A stretch of DNA of 64,000 nucleotides from Actinobacillus succinogenes 130Z (GTDB lineage Bacteria; Pseudomonadota; Gammaproteobacteria; Enterobacterales; Pasteurellaceae), in contig NC_009655.1 of NCBI RefSeq assembly GCF_000017245.1, positions 1,178,001-1,242,000 on the forward strand, read 5' to 3'. The translations under genes were made by a program, and so were the position numbers. The notes under the pieces are model-generated. The model was not told where the DNA came from, ran no database searches, and saw only the letters and a list, made by a program, of their open reading frames with translations. Numbering within the stretch: position 1 is the stretch's first letter; the number at the start of each line of letters is the position of its first letter. Shown here piece after piece: positions 29,172-37,778 of this stretch.

Positions 29172-30134
29172 ATGATTTTCCCCTCCTTAGCCATTATTGC
29201 CGGACTATTATTATTAATTTGGTCCGCCGATCGTTTTGTGGATAGTGCCGCGGCCGTAGCGCGTCATTTCGGTATGCCGCAACTGTTAATCGGTATCGTA
29301 ATTATTGGATTCGGTACTTCCGCACCGGAAATGATTGTGTCGGCGATTTCCGCAATTAATCATAATCCGGGAATCGCCTTAGGGAATGCTTACGGCTCGA
29401 ATATTACCAATATTGCGTTAATTTTGGGGTGTACCGCATTAATTTCGCCTTTAGCCGTCAATTCGCAAGTGTTAAAGCAAGAATTACCGATGTTGCTTTT
29501 CATTACCGCGATTTCCGCTTTCCTGATTTATGACGCCTCGGTTTCTCGTACGGATGCGTTTATTTTATTACTGATTTTTATCTTGTATATGGGGTGGAGT
29601 ATTTGGCATGGTTTAACCCGAAAATCCGATACCTTGGTTGGAGATTTACAGGAACATTTAAGTACACAGGAATATATGCCGTTAGGTATATCATTGCTTT
29701 GGTTGTTTGTCGGATTGCTTCTATTAATGGGCAGTTCGCAATTATTGGTCTGGGGAGCGGTCGAAGTGGCAAAATACTTCGGTATCAGTGATTTGGTTAT
29801 CGGACTTACTATCGTTGCTATCGGTACATCATTGCCCGAGTTAGCCTCCTCTTTAATGGCTGCACGTAAGGGCGAAGTGGATCTTGCCGTAGGCAATATT
29901 ATCGGTTCCAATTTATTTAACACATTGGCTGTCGTGGGTATTGCCGGTGCGATTTCGCCTATTCATGCTGGACAAGAAGTCTTTTCACGCGATATGCTGG
30001 TGATGTCGGTGTTAACGGTATTATTACTGATTTTCGGTTTCGGCAAAAGAGGGCGGATTAATCGTTTTGAAGGTTTAGTCTTCCTGCTGATGTATATCGG
30101 GTATAATTTCTATTTGTTCAAAACCGCTTTTTGA
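29172..30134 (+). CDS. yrbG: Calcium/sodium antiporter of the CaCA family (YrbG-like)
   Basis: A 320-residue inner-membrane cation exchanger with about ten hydrophobic segments in two inverted halves. Each half carries the alpha-repeat signature: GFGTSAPEMIVSAISA near residue 47 and AIGTSLPELASSLMAA near 217, with the ion-binding Glu in each. Conserved GNAYGSNITNIALILG and GNIIGSNLFNTLAVVG follow. In E. coli the homologue heads the yrbG-kdsD-kdsC-lpt cluster; here it stands alone, convergent with dnaJ. The ATG at 29172 follows GGAGAG. Physiological ion specificity is not established for most bacterial members. Confidence 0.88.
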   Translation: MIFPSLAIIAGLLLLIWSADRFVDSAAAVARHFGMPQLLIGIVIIGFGTSAPEMIVSAISAINHNPGIALGNAYGSNITNIALILGCTALISPLAVNSQVLKQELPMLLFITAISAFLIYDASVSRTDAFILLLIFILYMGWSIWHGLTRKSDTLVGDLQEHLSTQEYMPLGISLLWLFVGLLLLMGSSQLLVWGAVEVAKYFGISDLVIGLTIVAIGTSLPELASSLMAARKGEVDLAVGNIIGSNLFNTLAVVGIAGAISPIHAGQEVFSRDMLVMSVLTVLLLIFGFGKRGRINRFEGLVFLLMYIGYNFYLFKTAF

Positions 30135-30224
30135 CTAGGCGCTGTCATGAAAGATAAAAAGTTTTAGCATAATAAAGGATTACAGTTAAAATTCGTTAAA
30201 ATTTTTGACCGCACTTAATAAATA

Positions 30225-30247
30225 AGGCGTATCCGTAAGATACGCCT
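30225..30247 (-). terminator. Terminator-like hairpin after dnaJ
   Basis: AGGCGTATC (30225-30233), a 5-base loop and GATACGCCT (30239-30247), directly beyond the dnaJ stop. The run after it on the minus strand is TTATTTATT rather than a pure T-tract. Confidence 0.7.
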
Positions 30248-30252
30248 ATTGC

Positions 30253-31386
30253 TTATTTGCCTAAGTTATCAAAGAACTTTTTCACACCGTCAAGGAAACT
30301 TGAAGATTTAGGACGTTGTGTCGTTTTACCTTCAAGACTGGCTTCCAGTTTGTGCAGCAGATCTTTTTGTTCGTCCGTCAGTTTCACCGGTGTCTCTACC
30401 GTGATTTTGCAGATTAAATCGCCCGAATAGCCGGAGCGCATAGCGGTAATTCCTTTGCCGCGCATACGGAACATCGTACCGGTTTGCGTACCTTCAGGTA
30501 TTTTGAGTTTTGCCCGTCCGTCCAATGTCGGCACTTCAATTTCACCGCCCAATGCCGCTTGAGTAAAGCTGATTGGCACTTCACAATAAAGATTGTTACC
30601 GTCGCGTTCAAAAATATGATGTTCTTTTACATGGATAACCACATATAAGTCGCCAGCCGGTGCACCGTTTTCACCTGCCGCCCCTTTACCGGCCAAACGT
30701 AATTGGTTACCGGTATCGACACCCGCCGGAATTTTAACGGACAGACTTTCGGTTTTGTGTACGCGACCGTCGCCGTGACATTTTTTACAAGGTTTTTCGA
30801 TTTTTTTACCGGTTCCGTGACAGTGAGGACAGGTGGTTTCTGTCATAAAGAACCCTTGTTGACGGCGGACCCGCCCGTGTCCGTGACACGTCGGACAAGT
30901 TTCTACTTTCGATCCTTTTTCTGCGCCGCTACCGTTACAATGATCACAAGTTGCCAGGGTTTGAATCTGAATATCTTTGGTAATGCCACGAACAGCCTCT
31001 TCCAGCGTAATTTCAATATCGTAGCGTAAATCGTCTCCGCGCACTACGCGTTGACGACTGGAACCGCCACCGAACATTTCACTGAAGATATCTTCAAACC
31101 CGCCGAAACCGCCAAAGCCGCCGCCGAATCCACCGGCACCCGCACCACCGAAACCGCCTTGTTCAAAGGCTGCATGACCGTATTGATCATAAGCGGCACG
31201 TTTTTCTTTATCGCTTAGAATTTCATAGGCTTCATTGATTTCTTTGAATTTTTCTTCGCTTGTTTTATCCCCTTTAGTGCGGTCAGGGTGGTATTTCATG
31301 GCAAGACGTTTGTAAGCTTTTTTTATCGCTTTTTCGTCCGCACCACGTTCCACACCAAGGATTTCGTAATAGTCTTGTTTTGCCAT
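30253..31386 (-). CDS. dnaJ: Chaperone protein DnaJ (Hsp40)
   Basis: Co-chaperone that delivers substrates to DnaK and stimulates its ATPase. It is 377 residues (E. coli 376). J domain residues 1-70 with the essential HPD in KYHPDRTKG, then a Gly/Phe-rich linker (about 75-105), then four CxxCxGxG zinc motifs ([32 protein letters not shown]), and C-terminal substrate-binding domains. It is downstream of dnaK with an unusually long 245-bp gap containing palindromes. No clear Shine-Dalgarno directly precedes the ATG; alternative hairpins lie there instead. Confidence 0.97.
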   Translation of the reverse strand: MAKQDYYEILGVERGADEKAIKKAYKRLAMKYHPDRTKGDKTSEEKFKEINEAYEILSDKEKRAAYDQYGHAAFEQGGFGGAGAGGFGGGFGGFGGFEDIFSEMFGGGSSRQRVVRGDDLRYDIEITLEEAVRGITKDIQIQTLATCDHCNGSGAEKGSKVETCPTCHGHGRVRRQQGFFMTETTCPHCHGTGKKIEKPCKKCHGDGRVHKTESLSVKIPAGVDTGNQLRLAGKGAAGENGAPAGDLYVVIHVKEHHIFERDGNNLYCEVPISFTQAALGGEIEVPTLDGRAKLKIPEGTQTGTMFRMRGKGITAMRSGYSGDLICKITVETPVKLTDEQKDLLHKLEASLEGKTTQRPKSSSFLDGVKKFFDNLGK

Positions 31387-31393
31387 TTTATAT

Positions 31394-31420
31394 ATACCGA
31401 AAGGGCGGTATGTCGCCCTT
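31394..31420 (-). promoter_or_regulatory. Mutually exclusive hairpins in the dnaJ 5' leader
   Basis: In the minus-strand RNA AAGGGCG (31420-31414) pairs with CGCCCUU (31407-31401). Alternatively AUACCG (31411-31406) pairs with CGGUAU (31399-31394). The folds overlap and exclude each other. AAGGG is the only Shine-Dalgarno-like sequence near, 29 nt before the AUG; the second fold frees it and shortens the effective distance to about 11 nt. Function is inferred. Confidence 0.45.
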
Positions 31421-31593
31421 AATTATAATTATTATAAGGAGTAGCGCATACGCCCGTGGATATTATTCAGGGGTACGCAATACGTACAAATCGGAATGAT
31501 TGATAACCTGTTAATGGAACCTTTCTGAAGTGTCTCCGTGATTGTTTAACAACCGCCGGGAGACGAACACTATAGAAATTTTGATATTAATTG

Positions 31594-31614
31594 GGGGCGT
31601 ATGCAATACGCCCC
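31594..31614 (-). terminator. Palindrome after dnaK (possible partial terminator or processing site)
   Basis: GGGGCGTA (31594-31601), TGCAA loop, TACGCCCC (31607-31614). It is 18 bp beyond the dnaK stop but has no T-run on the minus strand. It may reduce read-through to dnaJ or stabilise dnaK mRNA. Confidence 0.5.
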
Positions 31615-31631
31615 TGTCTTATTGTTGATAA

Positions 31632-33539
31632 TTATTTATTATCTTTTACTTCTTCAAATTCCGCATCAACTACACCGTCGTCGTTTCCGCCTTGGGATTG
31701 TTGACCTTGCGTATTTGCCTGCGCTTGTTGTTGAGCGGCTTGCATTAATTTTTCGGAAACTTGGATTAAGGCTTGACTTTTCGCTTCAATCGCGTCTTTG
31801 TCATCGCCTTTCACCGCATCTTCCAATTCGCTGACCGCTTTTTCAATCGGCGCTTTGTCGTCTGCGGATAATTTATCGCCGGCTTCCGTTAATTGTTTAC
31901 GGGTTGCGTGAACCAGTGCGTCCGCTTGGTTACGCGCCTGAACCAATTCTTCAAATTTACGATCCGCATCGGCGTTCGCTTCCGCATCACGTACCATTTG
32001 TTGAATTTCTTCATCGCTTAAACCTGAAGAAGCTTTAATCGTAATTTGTTGTTCTTTACCGGTACCTTTATCTTTCGCCGAAACGTGGATAATACCGTCC
32101 GCATCAATATCGAAAGTCACTTCAATTTGCGGCATACCGCGCGGAGCCGGGTTAATACCTTCAAGGTTGAATTGACCCAACGATTTGTTGGCACTGGCTT
32201 GTTTGCGTTCACCTTGTAAGACATGAATAGTCACCGCACTTTGGTTATCTTCCGCCGTTGAGAACACTTGTGATTTTTTAGTCGGAATCGTGGTGTTTTT
32301 CTCAATCAGAGTTGTCATTACGCCACCCATGGTTTCGATACCTAATGATAACGGTGTAACGTCTAACAATAATACGTCGGTTACATTACCGGATAACACG
32401 CCGCCTTGAACTGCCGCACCTACTGCAACCGCTTCATCCGGATTCACGTCTTTACGCGGTTCTTTACCGAAGAATTCGGCCACTTTTTGTTGCACCAACG
32501 GCATACGGGTTTGACCGCCCACCAAAATGACGTCGTCGATTTCAGAAACGCTTAAGCCGGCGTCTTTCAGTGCGACTTTCACAGGTTCCATCGAACGAGC
32601 CACCAAATCTTCCACTAACGCTTCCAATTTTGCACGGGTTAATTTAATGTTTAAGTGTTTAGGACCAGTCGCATCCGCTGTGATGTAAGGTAAGTTCACA
32701 TCAGTTTGTTGTGCGGAAGACAATTCGATTTTGGCTTTTTCACCCGCTTCTTTCAAACGCTGCATTGCTAACGGATCGTTACGTAAATCTACGCCTTGTT
32801 CTTTTTTGAATTCGTCAACCAAATAGTTGATTACACGGTTATCGAAGTCTTCGCCGCCTAAGTGAGTATCACCGTTAGTTGCCAGTACTTCGAAGGTTTT
32901 TTCGCCGCCGACTTCATCAATTTCGATGATAGATAAGTCGAAGGTACCGCCGCCTAAGTCGTAAACCGCAATAGTTTGGTTGCCCTTGCCTTTATCCAGC
33001 CCGTAAGCCAATGCGGCGGCAGTCGGTTCGTTAATAATACGTTTAACGTCTAAACCGGCAATACGACCGGCATCCTTGGTTGCCTGGCGTTGTGCGTCGT
33101 TAAAGTATGCAGGAACGGTGATTACCGCTTCGGTAACCGTTTCACCCAAGAAATCTTCCGCCGTTTTTTTCATTTTTTTCAATACTTCGGCAGAAACTTG
33201 CGGTGGCGCCAGTTTATCACCTTTCACATCAACCCATGCGTCGCCGTTATCCGCTCTGATGATTTTGAACGGCATAATGTCAACGTCGCGTTGTACTTCA
33301 TTGTCTTCAAAACGACGACCGATTAAACGCTTGATTGCGAATAAGGTATTTTTTGGATTGGTTACCGCTTGACGTTTTGCAGGTTGACCGACTAATGTTT
33401 CGTTATCATTTGTGTATGCAATAATTGAAGGGGTTGTACGATCTCCCTCTGCATTTTCAATTACGCGCGGTTTGTCACCGTCCATCACCGCAACACAAGA
33501 ATTTGTTGTACCTAAGTCAATACCGATAATTTTACCCAT
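31632..33539 (-). CDS. dnaK: Chaperone protein DnaK (Hsp70)
   Basis: ATP-dependent Hsp70 that folds and disaggregates proteins with DnaJ and GrpE. I start at [15 protein letters not shown] (33539), which has AGGAG with 7-nt spacing; a 10-residue upstream extension is unlikely. It is 635 residues (E. coli 638). The ATPase domain has the phosphate-1 motif at the start, [21 protein letters not shown] and [14 protein letters not shown]. The linker [12 protein letters not shown] leads to the substrate-binding domain, and the lid ends in the acidic tail [11 protein letters not shown]. Two sigma-32 promoters lie 60-180 bp upstream, so heat-shock control is expected. Confidence 0.98.
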
Positions 33540-33599
33540 TTTGTTTCTCCTAGTTTTAATCTGTTTCACAGAACGTCTCTGCGTTCTAACGTGATATTA

Positions 33600-33627
33600 A
33601 GATGTGGATTGCAATTTCTTTTTCAAG
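33600..33627 (-). promoter_or_regulatory. Sigma-32 heat-shock promoter of dnaK, proximal
   Basis: On the minus strand CTTGAA (33627-33622), 14 nt, CCACATCT (33607-33600). Compared with the sigma-32 consensus CTTGAA-N13-17-CCCCATNT there is one mismatch. It is about 60 bp before the dnaK start. Confidence 0.7.
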
Positions 33628-33690
33628 AGGTATTTTTAAAAATTTTTCAATTTATTAAAGGCAGTGCGGCGCAATCCGTCTTGTTTTGAA

Positions 33691-33720
33691 AAATGGGGGA
33701 GTGAATGTGAAATTCAAGGG
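33691..33720 (-). promoter_or_regulatory. Sigma-32 heat-shock promoter of dnaK, distal
   Basis: On the minus strand CCCTTGAA (33720-33713), a 14-nt spacer, CCCCATTT (33698-33691). It matches the sigma-32 consensus at every defined position. The predicted leader is about 145 nt. With the proximal copy this mirrors the multiple heat-shock promoters of E. coli dnaK. Confidence 0.85.
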
Positions 33721-33802
33721 AAGAATTGAAATTTTTGCGGAAAAATCCCATATTGACGGCAAAATAGTATGGCAATATGAGATTCCGCGTTTTTATTGTG
33801 TA

Positions 33803-33821
33803 CGAATCAGGTACTGATTCG
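33803..33821 (-). terminator. Perfect hairpin downstream of the DUF3298 lipoprotein gene
   Basis: CGAATCAG (33803-33810), loop GTA, CTGATTCG (33814-33821). It lies about 55 bp past the lipoprotein gene stop and about 80 bp before the dnaK promoters, suitable for insulating dnaK. The T-run is weak. The rest of the 335-bp gap 33540-33874 holds the two dnaK promoters. Confidence 0.5.
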
Positions 33822-33874
33822 ACGTTTGATTCGGTCTAAAGTGTGGTTAAAAAATTGAACGTTTTTTGAGGCGC

Positions 33875-34768
33875 TTACCACACATATTCAGGTTTCAGCC
33901 ATTGGCGTGCGGCGGACCAAGGCAATAACAGTTGAATTTCGCCTTCCGCATAAGAACCGATAGCATAAGGCGTATAACTGAACGTTATCCCTTGAGTACC
34001 GAAATGAAAATCCGCTGACACCTCGAATTCCTCTTTTGACACAAAATAATCGGTTTCGTTGTGTATGCCGTTTTTCGCATTATAGAGTTTATAGGCGCCC
34101 CATAAGGCGTCTTTCACTTTGGCGAGATTTTCGTTGCCGAAAGCGGAAGTTAAGTTAATGACGGTTTTTTTATCCGTATCAATATTGATGTAATTAGTCC
34201 AGCCCATAGGATGTGCGCCGCCGCCATCAACGAAAGTAACTTGCTCGAAAGTGACAATATTTTGCCGTTGCCCGATATAACGCATGATTTGCGAGTAATC
34301 GTTGGCGCGGTTTTCAAAGGTCTCGGCACTTTTACGGGCGGATTCGAATTGGCGGGCGAAAATCGCCTGTAATCTGGCTTTGGGATCCTGAATTTCCTCA
34401 ATTTTCTGTTTGTCGGCATGATTGGCGGTATTAAAATAATCCGTGGCGATTTTGTTATAAATCAGTTCGTTTAACCACTGTATTCCGGTATCAACCAGAA
34501 TCACTTTTACGGAAGCCGTGCTTTCTGTCACGAAATCCTGCGGTTTGGGATCCATACGTTTAAATTCTTCGGAACGATTAAAAATTTCCAGCGGTTTTAC
34601 CCATAATGCGGGAATTTCCGACCGCACTTTTGTTAACTCGTCCTGTGCTTGCGCTAAATCCGTTTTTAACTGTTCCGCCTGTTGCAGCTTTATTTGAGTT
34701 TCTTCGTCGTGACAGCCGGAAAGCACGACGGCAGATAATACTAAAATGGCAGATAACGTTTTTTTCAT
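33875..34768 (-). CDS. Predicted lipoprotein with C-terminal DUF3298-like domain
   Basis: I start at MKKTLSAILV (34768), which follows AAGGGGG. The signal peptide ends in a lipobox LSGC, so a lipoprotein of 297 residues is predicted. A short coiled coil follows the lipid-linked Cys (EETQIKLQQAEQLKTDLAQAQDEL). The C-terminal half resembles DUF3298/DUF4163 proteins: TFVDGGGAHPMGWTNYINID and YAIGSYAEGEIQLLLPWS, motifs typical of that periplasmic domain, also seen in RsiV-type lysozyme-responsive proteins. I know of no function for this member. It may be co-transcribed with argS upstream (54-bp gap). Confidence 0.75.
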   Translation of the reverse strand: MKKTLSAILVLSAVVLSGCHDEETQIKLQQAEQLKTDLAQAQDELTKVRSEIPALWVKPLEIFNRSEEFKRMDPKPQDFVTESTASVKVILVDTGIQWLNELIYNKIATDYFNTANHADKQKIEEIQDPKARLQAIFARQFESARKSAETFENRANDYSQIMRYIGQRQNIVTFEQVTFVDGGGAHPMGWTNYINIDTDKKTVINLTSAFGNENLAKVKDALWGAYKLYNAKNGIHNETDYFVSKEEFEVSADFHFGTQGITFSYTPYAIGSYAEGEIQLLLPWSAARQWLKPEYVW

Positions 34769-34822
34769 ATTTTCCCCCTTAGAAAAATCCCTCTTCATAT
34801 TGAAGAGGGAATCGTTGAAAAT

Positions 34823-36550
34823 TTACATTTTTTCGACAGTTTTAATACCCAGTAAATCCAAACCTTGTTTCAAGGTTTTTGCGGCTAACGCCGCCAATTT
34901 CAGACGACTGTTTTTAATCGGCCGTTCCGCATTTAAAATCGGACAGGCTTCGTAAAAAGCGGAGAACATGCCGGCCAGTTCGTATAAATACTGGCACAGA
35001 ATATGCGGCATACCGTCTTTAGCCACGCCGTTAAGCGCTTCTTCAAATTGCAATAATTTGATGACCAGTACGCGTTCTTTATCGTCCGTTAATACAATAT
35101 CGTCATTCAGACTGTTTGGCTCAATGCCTGCGCGGGCGAAGATGGAACGAATGCGAGTATAGGCGTATTGCATATAAGGTGCCGTGTTGCCTTCAAAGGT
35201 TAACATATTATCCCAGTCGAAAACGTAGTCTGTAGTCCGGTTCTTAGATAAATCGGAATATTTCACCGAACCGATAGCGACAGCTTCCACCACGGCGGCT
35301 TTTTCTTCGGCGGTCAGATCCGGATTGCGTTCGGCGATCAGTTTATCGGCGCGTTCTACCGCCTCGTCCAACAGATCTTTTAATTTTACCGTGCCGCCCG
35401 TACGGGTTTTGAACGGTTTACCGTCTTTACCCAGCATCATGCCGAAGAACGGGTGCTCCAGGCTGAATGAATCCGGAACGTAACCCGCTTTACGGGTGAT
35501 AAGCCAGGCTTGTTGCATATGCTGGCTTTGGCGGCTGTCGGAGAAGACCAGTACGCGGTCCGCATGGAGTTTGTGGCAGCGGTATTTTGCCGCGGCGATA
35601 TCGGTTGTAGTATAAAGGTAGCCGCCGTCTTTTTTCTGTACGATTACGCCCATCGGATCGCCGTCTTTGTTTTTGAATTCGTCCAGATAAACCACCAAGG
35701 CGCCGTCGTCTTCTACCGCTAAACCCTGTTTTTTCAGATCCGCGACGATTTCCGGCAACATCGGGTTATACAGACTTTCTCCCATGACATCTTTTTCCGT
35801 TAACGTCACGTTTAAGCGATCGTAATTTTCCTGATTGTGGCGCATGGTGATGTCCACCAGTTTTTTCCACATAATACGACAATATTCGTCACCGCTTTGC
35901 AGTTTTACCACATAATTACGGGCTTTTTCCGCAAAGGCTTCATCATTGTCATAATGTTCTTTTGCCGCACGATAGAAGGCTTCCAAATCGCTTAATTGCA
36001 TAGCGGAGGCATTTTCGTTTTCCATTTTTTCCAGATAAGCGATCAGCATACCGAATTGGGTGCCCCAGTCGCCCACATGATTGGCGCGGATGACGTGATT
36101 ACCTAAAAATTCCAGCGTACGTACCACGGCATCGCCGATAATGGTGGAGCGTAAATGACCTACGTGCATTTCTTTTGCCACGTTAGGAGAAGAATAATCC
36201 ACTACGATAGTTTGCGGTTTTGCCGTTTTAATCCCAAAATTGACCGCACTTAACATCTCGTCCGCATGGCAGACCAGCCAGTTTTTGCTTAAGAAAATAT
36301 TGATAAAGCCCGGACCGGCAATTTCTAATTTTTCTGCAATACCGTCGAGATTTAAATTATCCAGCACTTTTTGCGCAAATTCGCGCGGGTTTAATCCTAA
36401 TTTTTTGGCGGCTCCCATAATGCCGTTCGCCTGATAGTCGCCGAATTGCGGTTTGCCCGATTGACGCACCGCCGGTTCCGCGGGTTGCTGTGCACCTGCG
36501 GCAATCATAGCGTGTCGGATTTTTTCTGAAAGAAGTTGTTGAATATTCAC
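34823..36550 (-). CDS. argS: Arginyl-tRNA synthetase
   Basis: Class I aminoacyl-tRNA synthetase charging tRNA-Arg. It is 575 residues (E. coli 577). An N-terminal additional domain recognises the tRNA D-loop ([15 protein letters not shown]). The HIGH equivalent is HVGH in [15 protein letters not shown] near residue 128. As in most ArgRS, no canonical KMSKS is visible; [18 protein letters not shown] occupies the equivalent loop. The C-terminal anticodon-binding domain ends in [12 protein letters not shown]. An uptake signal lies inside near 36241. It is preceded by a 105-bp gap with no other feature seen. Confidence 0.97.
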   Translation of the reverse strand: MNIQQLLSEKIRHAMIAAGAQQPAEPAVRQSGKPQFGDYQANGIMGAAKKLGLNPREFAQKVLDNLNLDGIAEKLEIAGPGFINIFLSKNWLVCHADEMLSAVNFGIKTAKPQTIVVDYSSPNVAKEMHVGHLRSTIIGDAVVRTLEFLGNHVIRANHVGDWGTQFGMLIAYLEKMENENASAMQLSDLEAFYRAAKEHYDNDEAFAEKARNYVVKLQSGDEYCRIMWKKLVDITMRHNQENYDRLNVTLTEKDVMGESLYNPMLPEIVADLKKQGLAVEDDGALVVYLDEFKNKDGDPMGVIVQKKDGGYLYTTTDIAAAKYRCHKLHADRVLVFSDSRQSQHMQQAWLITRKAGYVPDSFSLEHPFFGMMLGKDGKPFKTRTGGTVKLKDLLDEAVERADKLIAERNPDLTAEEKAAVVEAVAIGSVKYSDLSKNRTTDYVFDWDNMLTFEGNTAPYMQYAYTRIRSIFARAGIEPNSLNDDIVLTDDKERVLVIKLLQFEEALNGVAKDGMPHILCQYLYELAGMFSAFYEACPILNAERPIKNSRLKLAALAAKTLKQGLDLLGIKTVEKM

Positions 36551-36656
36551 ATTTAACCTATTTGATTTTTATTGGTTGATTCCCGCCGTTCTTTAAAGCG
36601 AGGCGGATTCATCGGATTCAAAATAATTCGTTATGATACCGAACTATTATTGCTTA

Positions 36657-37532
36657 TTAAAGCGTTTTTGTTTGTTCGCTGAAACGGATTAAGCCTTCCT
36701 GTTGTGTCGTGGCGATCAAACGTCCGTATTGGTCGAAAATTTGTCCGCGCGATAAGCCGCGGGCGGCATAGGCATTATTACTTTCAATGGCATACAGCAT
36801 CCAATCGTTTAAATCGAAACTGCGGTGAAACCAAATACTGTGGTCGATGGTGGCGACTTTCATACCATGTTGCAGAAATCCTTTTTCGTGGGGATGAAGT
36901 GCGGTCAAAATACAGTGAAAATCGGAAAAATACGCTAACAGACATTTTTGAATATTGGCATCAATCGGTGCTTCGCCGTTGGTTCGCACCCAAACGAACT
37001 GCTCCGGTGGCAGCTTTTGCCCGTGGAACGGATTGTTAATGTATTTAGAACGGATTTCAAAGGGACGTTCCGCTAAAAATTTATCGCGTACGTTTTCCGG
37101 TATAAAAAGGGCCGCTTGTTTGAGTGCCGAACTTTCGGAAATCCATTCTTCCGGCGAATCTACCTGCGGCATTTTGCTTTGGTGTTCGAAACCGTATTCT
37201 TCTACTTGGAACGAAGCGGTTACATGGCAAATCGGTCGGTTATGTTGAATGGCTTTTACCCGTAAAGCGGTGAAATTATGTCCTTCGCGCAGGGTTTCAA
37301 CATCGTAAATAATCGGATAACTGCTGTCGCCGGGCGCTAAGAAATAAGCATGGCAGGAATGTAACGCGCGATTAGGCGAAGCAACCTGCATAGCGGCGGA
37401 AAGCGCCTGAGCCACTACTTGCCCGCCGAATACCTGGCGGAAGCCCAAATCTTCGCAGTTGCCGCGGAATAGTCCGTCGTCCAGCTTTTCCAATTTCAGT
37501 AAGGTAATTAATTTGTTTAATGCGGTTGACAT
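36657..37532 (-). CDS. tesB: Acyl-CoA thioesterase II
   Basis: Double-hotdog-fold thioesterase hydrolysing medium- and long-chain acyl-CoA. I start at MSTALNKLITLLKLEKLD (37532), which follows AAGGAA with 5-nt spacing; the 13-residue longer reading overlaps the divergent ffs promoter. It is 291 residues, as in E. coli TesB. Recognisable motifs are FRGNCEDLGFRQVFGGQVVAQAL near the N-terminus, HSCHAYFLAPGDSS, and ATIDHSIWFHRSFDLNDWMLY with the conserved Asp and catalytic-region residues, followed by RGLSRGQIFDQYGRLIAT. It is divergent from ffs; tesB and ffs are near each other in E. coli too. Confidence 0.95.
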   Translation of the reverse strand: MSTALNKLITLLKLEKLDDGLFRGNCEDLGFRQVFGGQVVAQALSAAMQVASPNRALHSCHAYFLAPGDSSYPIIYDVETLREGHNFTALRVKAIQHNRPICHVTASFQVEEYGFEHQSKMPQVDSPEEWISESSALKQAALFIPENVRDKFLAERPFEIRSKYINNPFHGQKLPPEQFVWVRTNGEAPIDANIQKCLLAYFSDFHCILTALHPHEKGFLQHGMKVATIDHSIWFHRSFDLNDWMLYAIESNNAYAARGLSRGQIFDQYGRLIATTQQEGLIRFSEQTKTL

Positions 37533-37549
37533 AATATTTCCTTTTTCAT

Positions 37550-37578
37550 TTGCATTTTCGGGACGATTCACGCATAAT
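37550..37578 (+). promoter_or_regulatory. Promoter of 4.5S RNA
   Basis: TTGCAT (37550-37555), 17 bp, CATAAT (37573-37578), followed by ACGCCCCAC. The last bases of the -10 and the discriminator are identical to the rrn promoter of this window. Confidence 0.75.
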
Positions 37579-37623
37579 ACGCCCCACTAAGCCGGTGTGC
37601 GAAAGCTCATCGGTTAGTTCGAT

Positions 37624-37735
37624 GGGAACCTCCTCGGTCTCTCGCAATGGTCTCCGGTTTACTCGGTCAGGTTCGGAAGAAAGCAGCCAAAGCCGGAATT
37701 TCCGTGTGCCGAGAATCACTGGGGAGGTTTCCGCC
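37624..37735 (+). ncRNA. ffs: Signal recognition particle 4.5S RNA
   Basis: RNA component of the bacterial signal recognition particle; binds Ffh and targets membrane proteins. The Ffh-binding tip GGTCAGGTTCGGAAGAAAGCAGCC (about 37665-37688, one long conserved block) includes the GGAA tetraloop and matches E. coli ffs. Outer ends pair: GGGAACCTCC (37624-37633) with GGAGGTTTCC (37723-37732). The promoter lies about 45 bp upstream, so a short 5' leader, possibly an RNase P substrate as in E. coli, is expected. Exact ends are approximate. The region is otherwise free of genes. Confidence 0.93.
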
Positions 37736-37778
37736 CATCCGGGGATGGAAATATCCGCGCAAACCCCGTTTTATTCCG

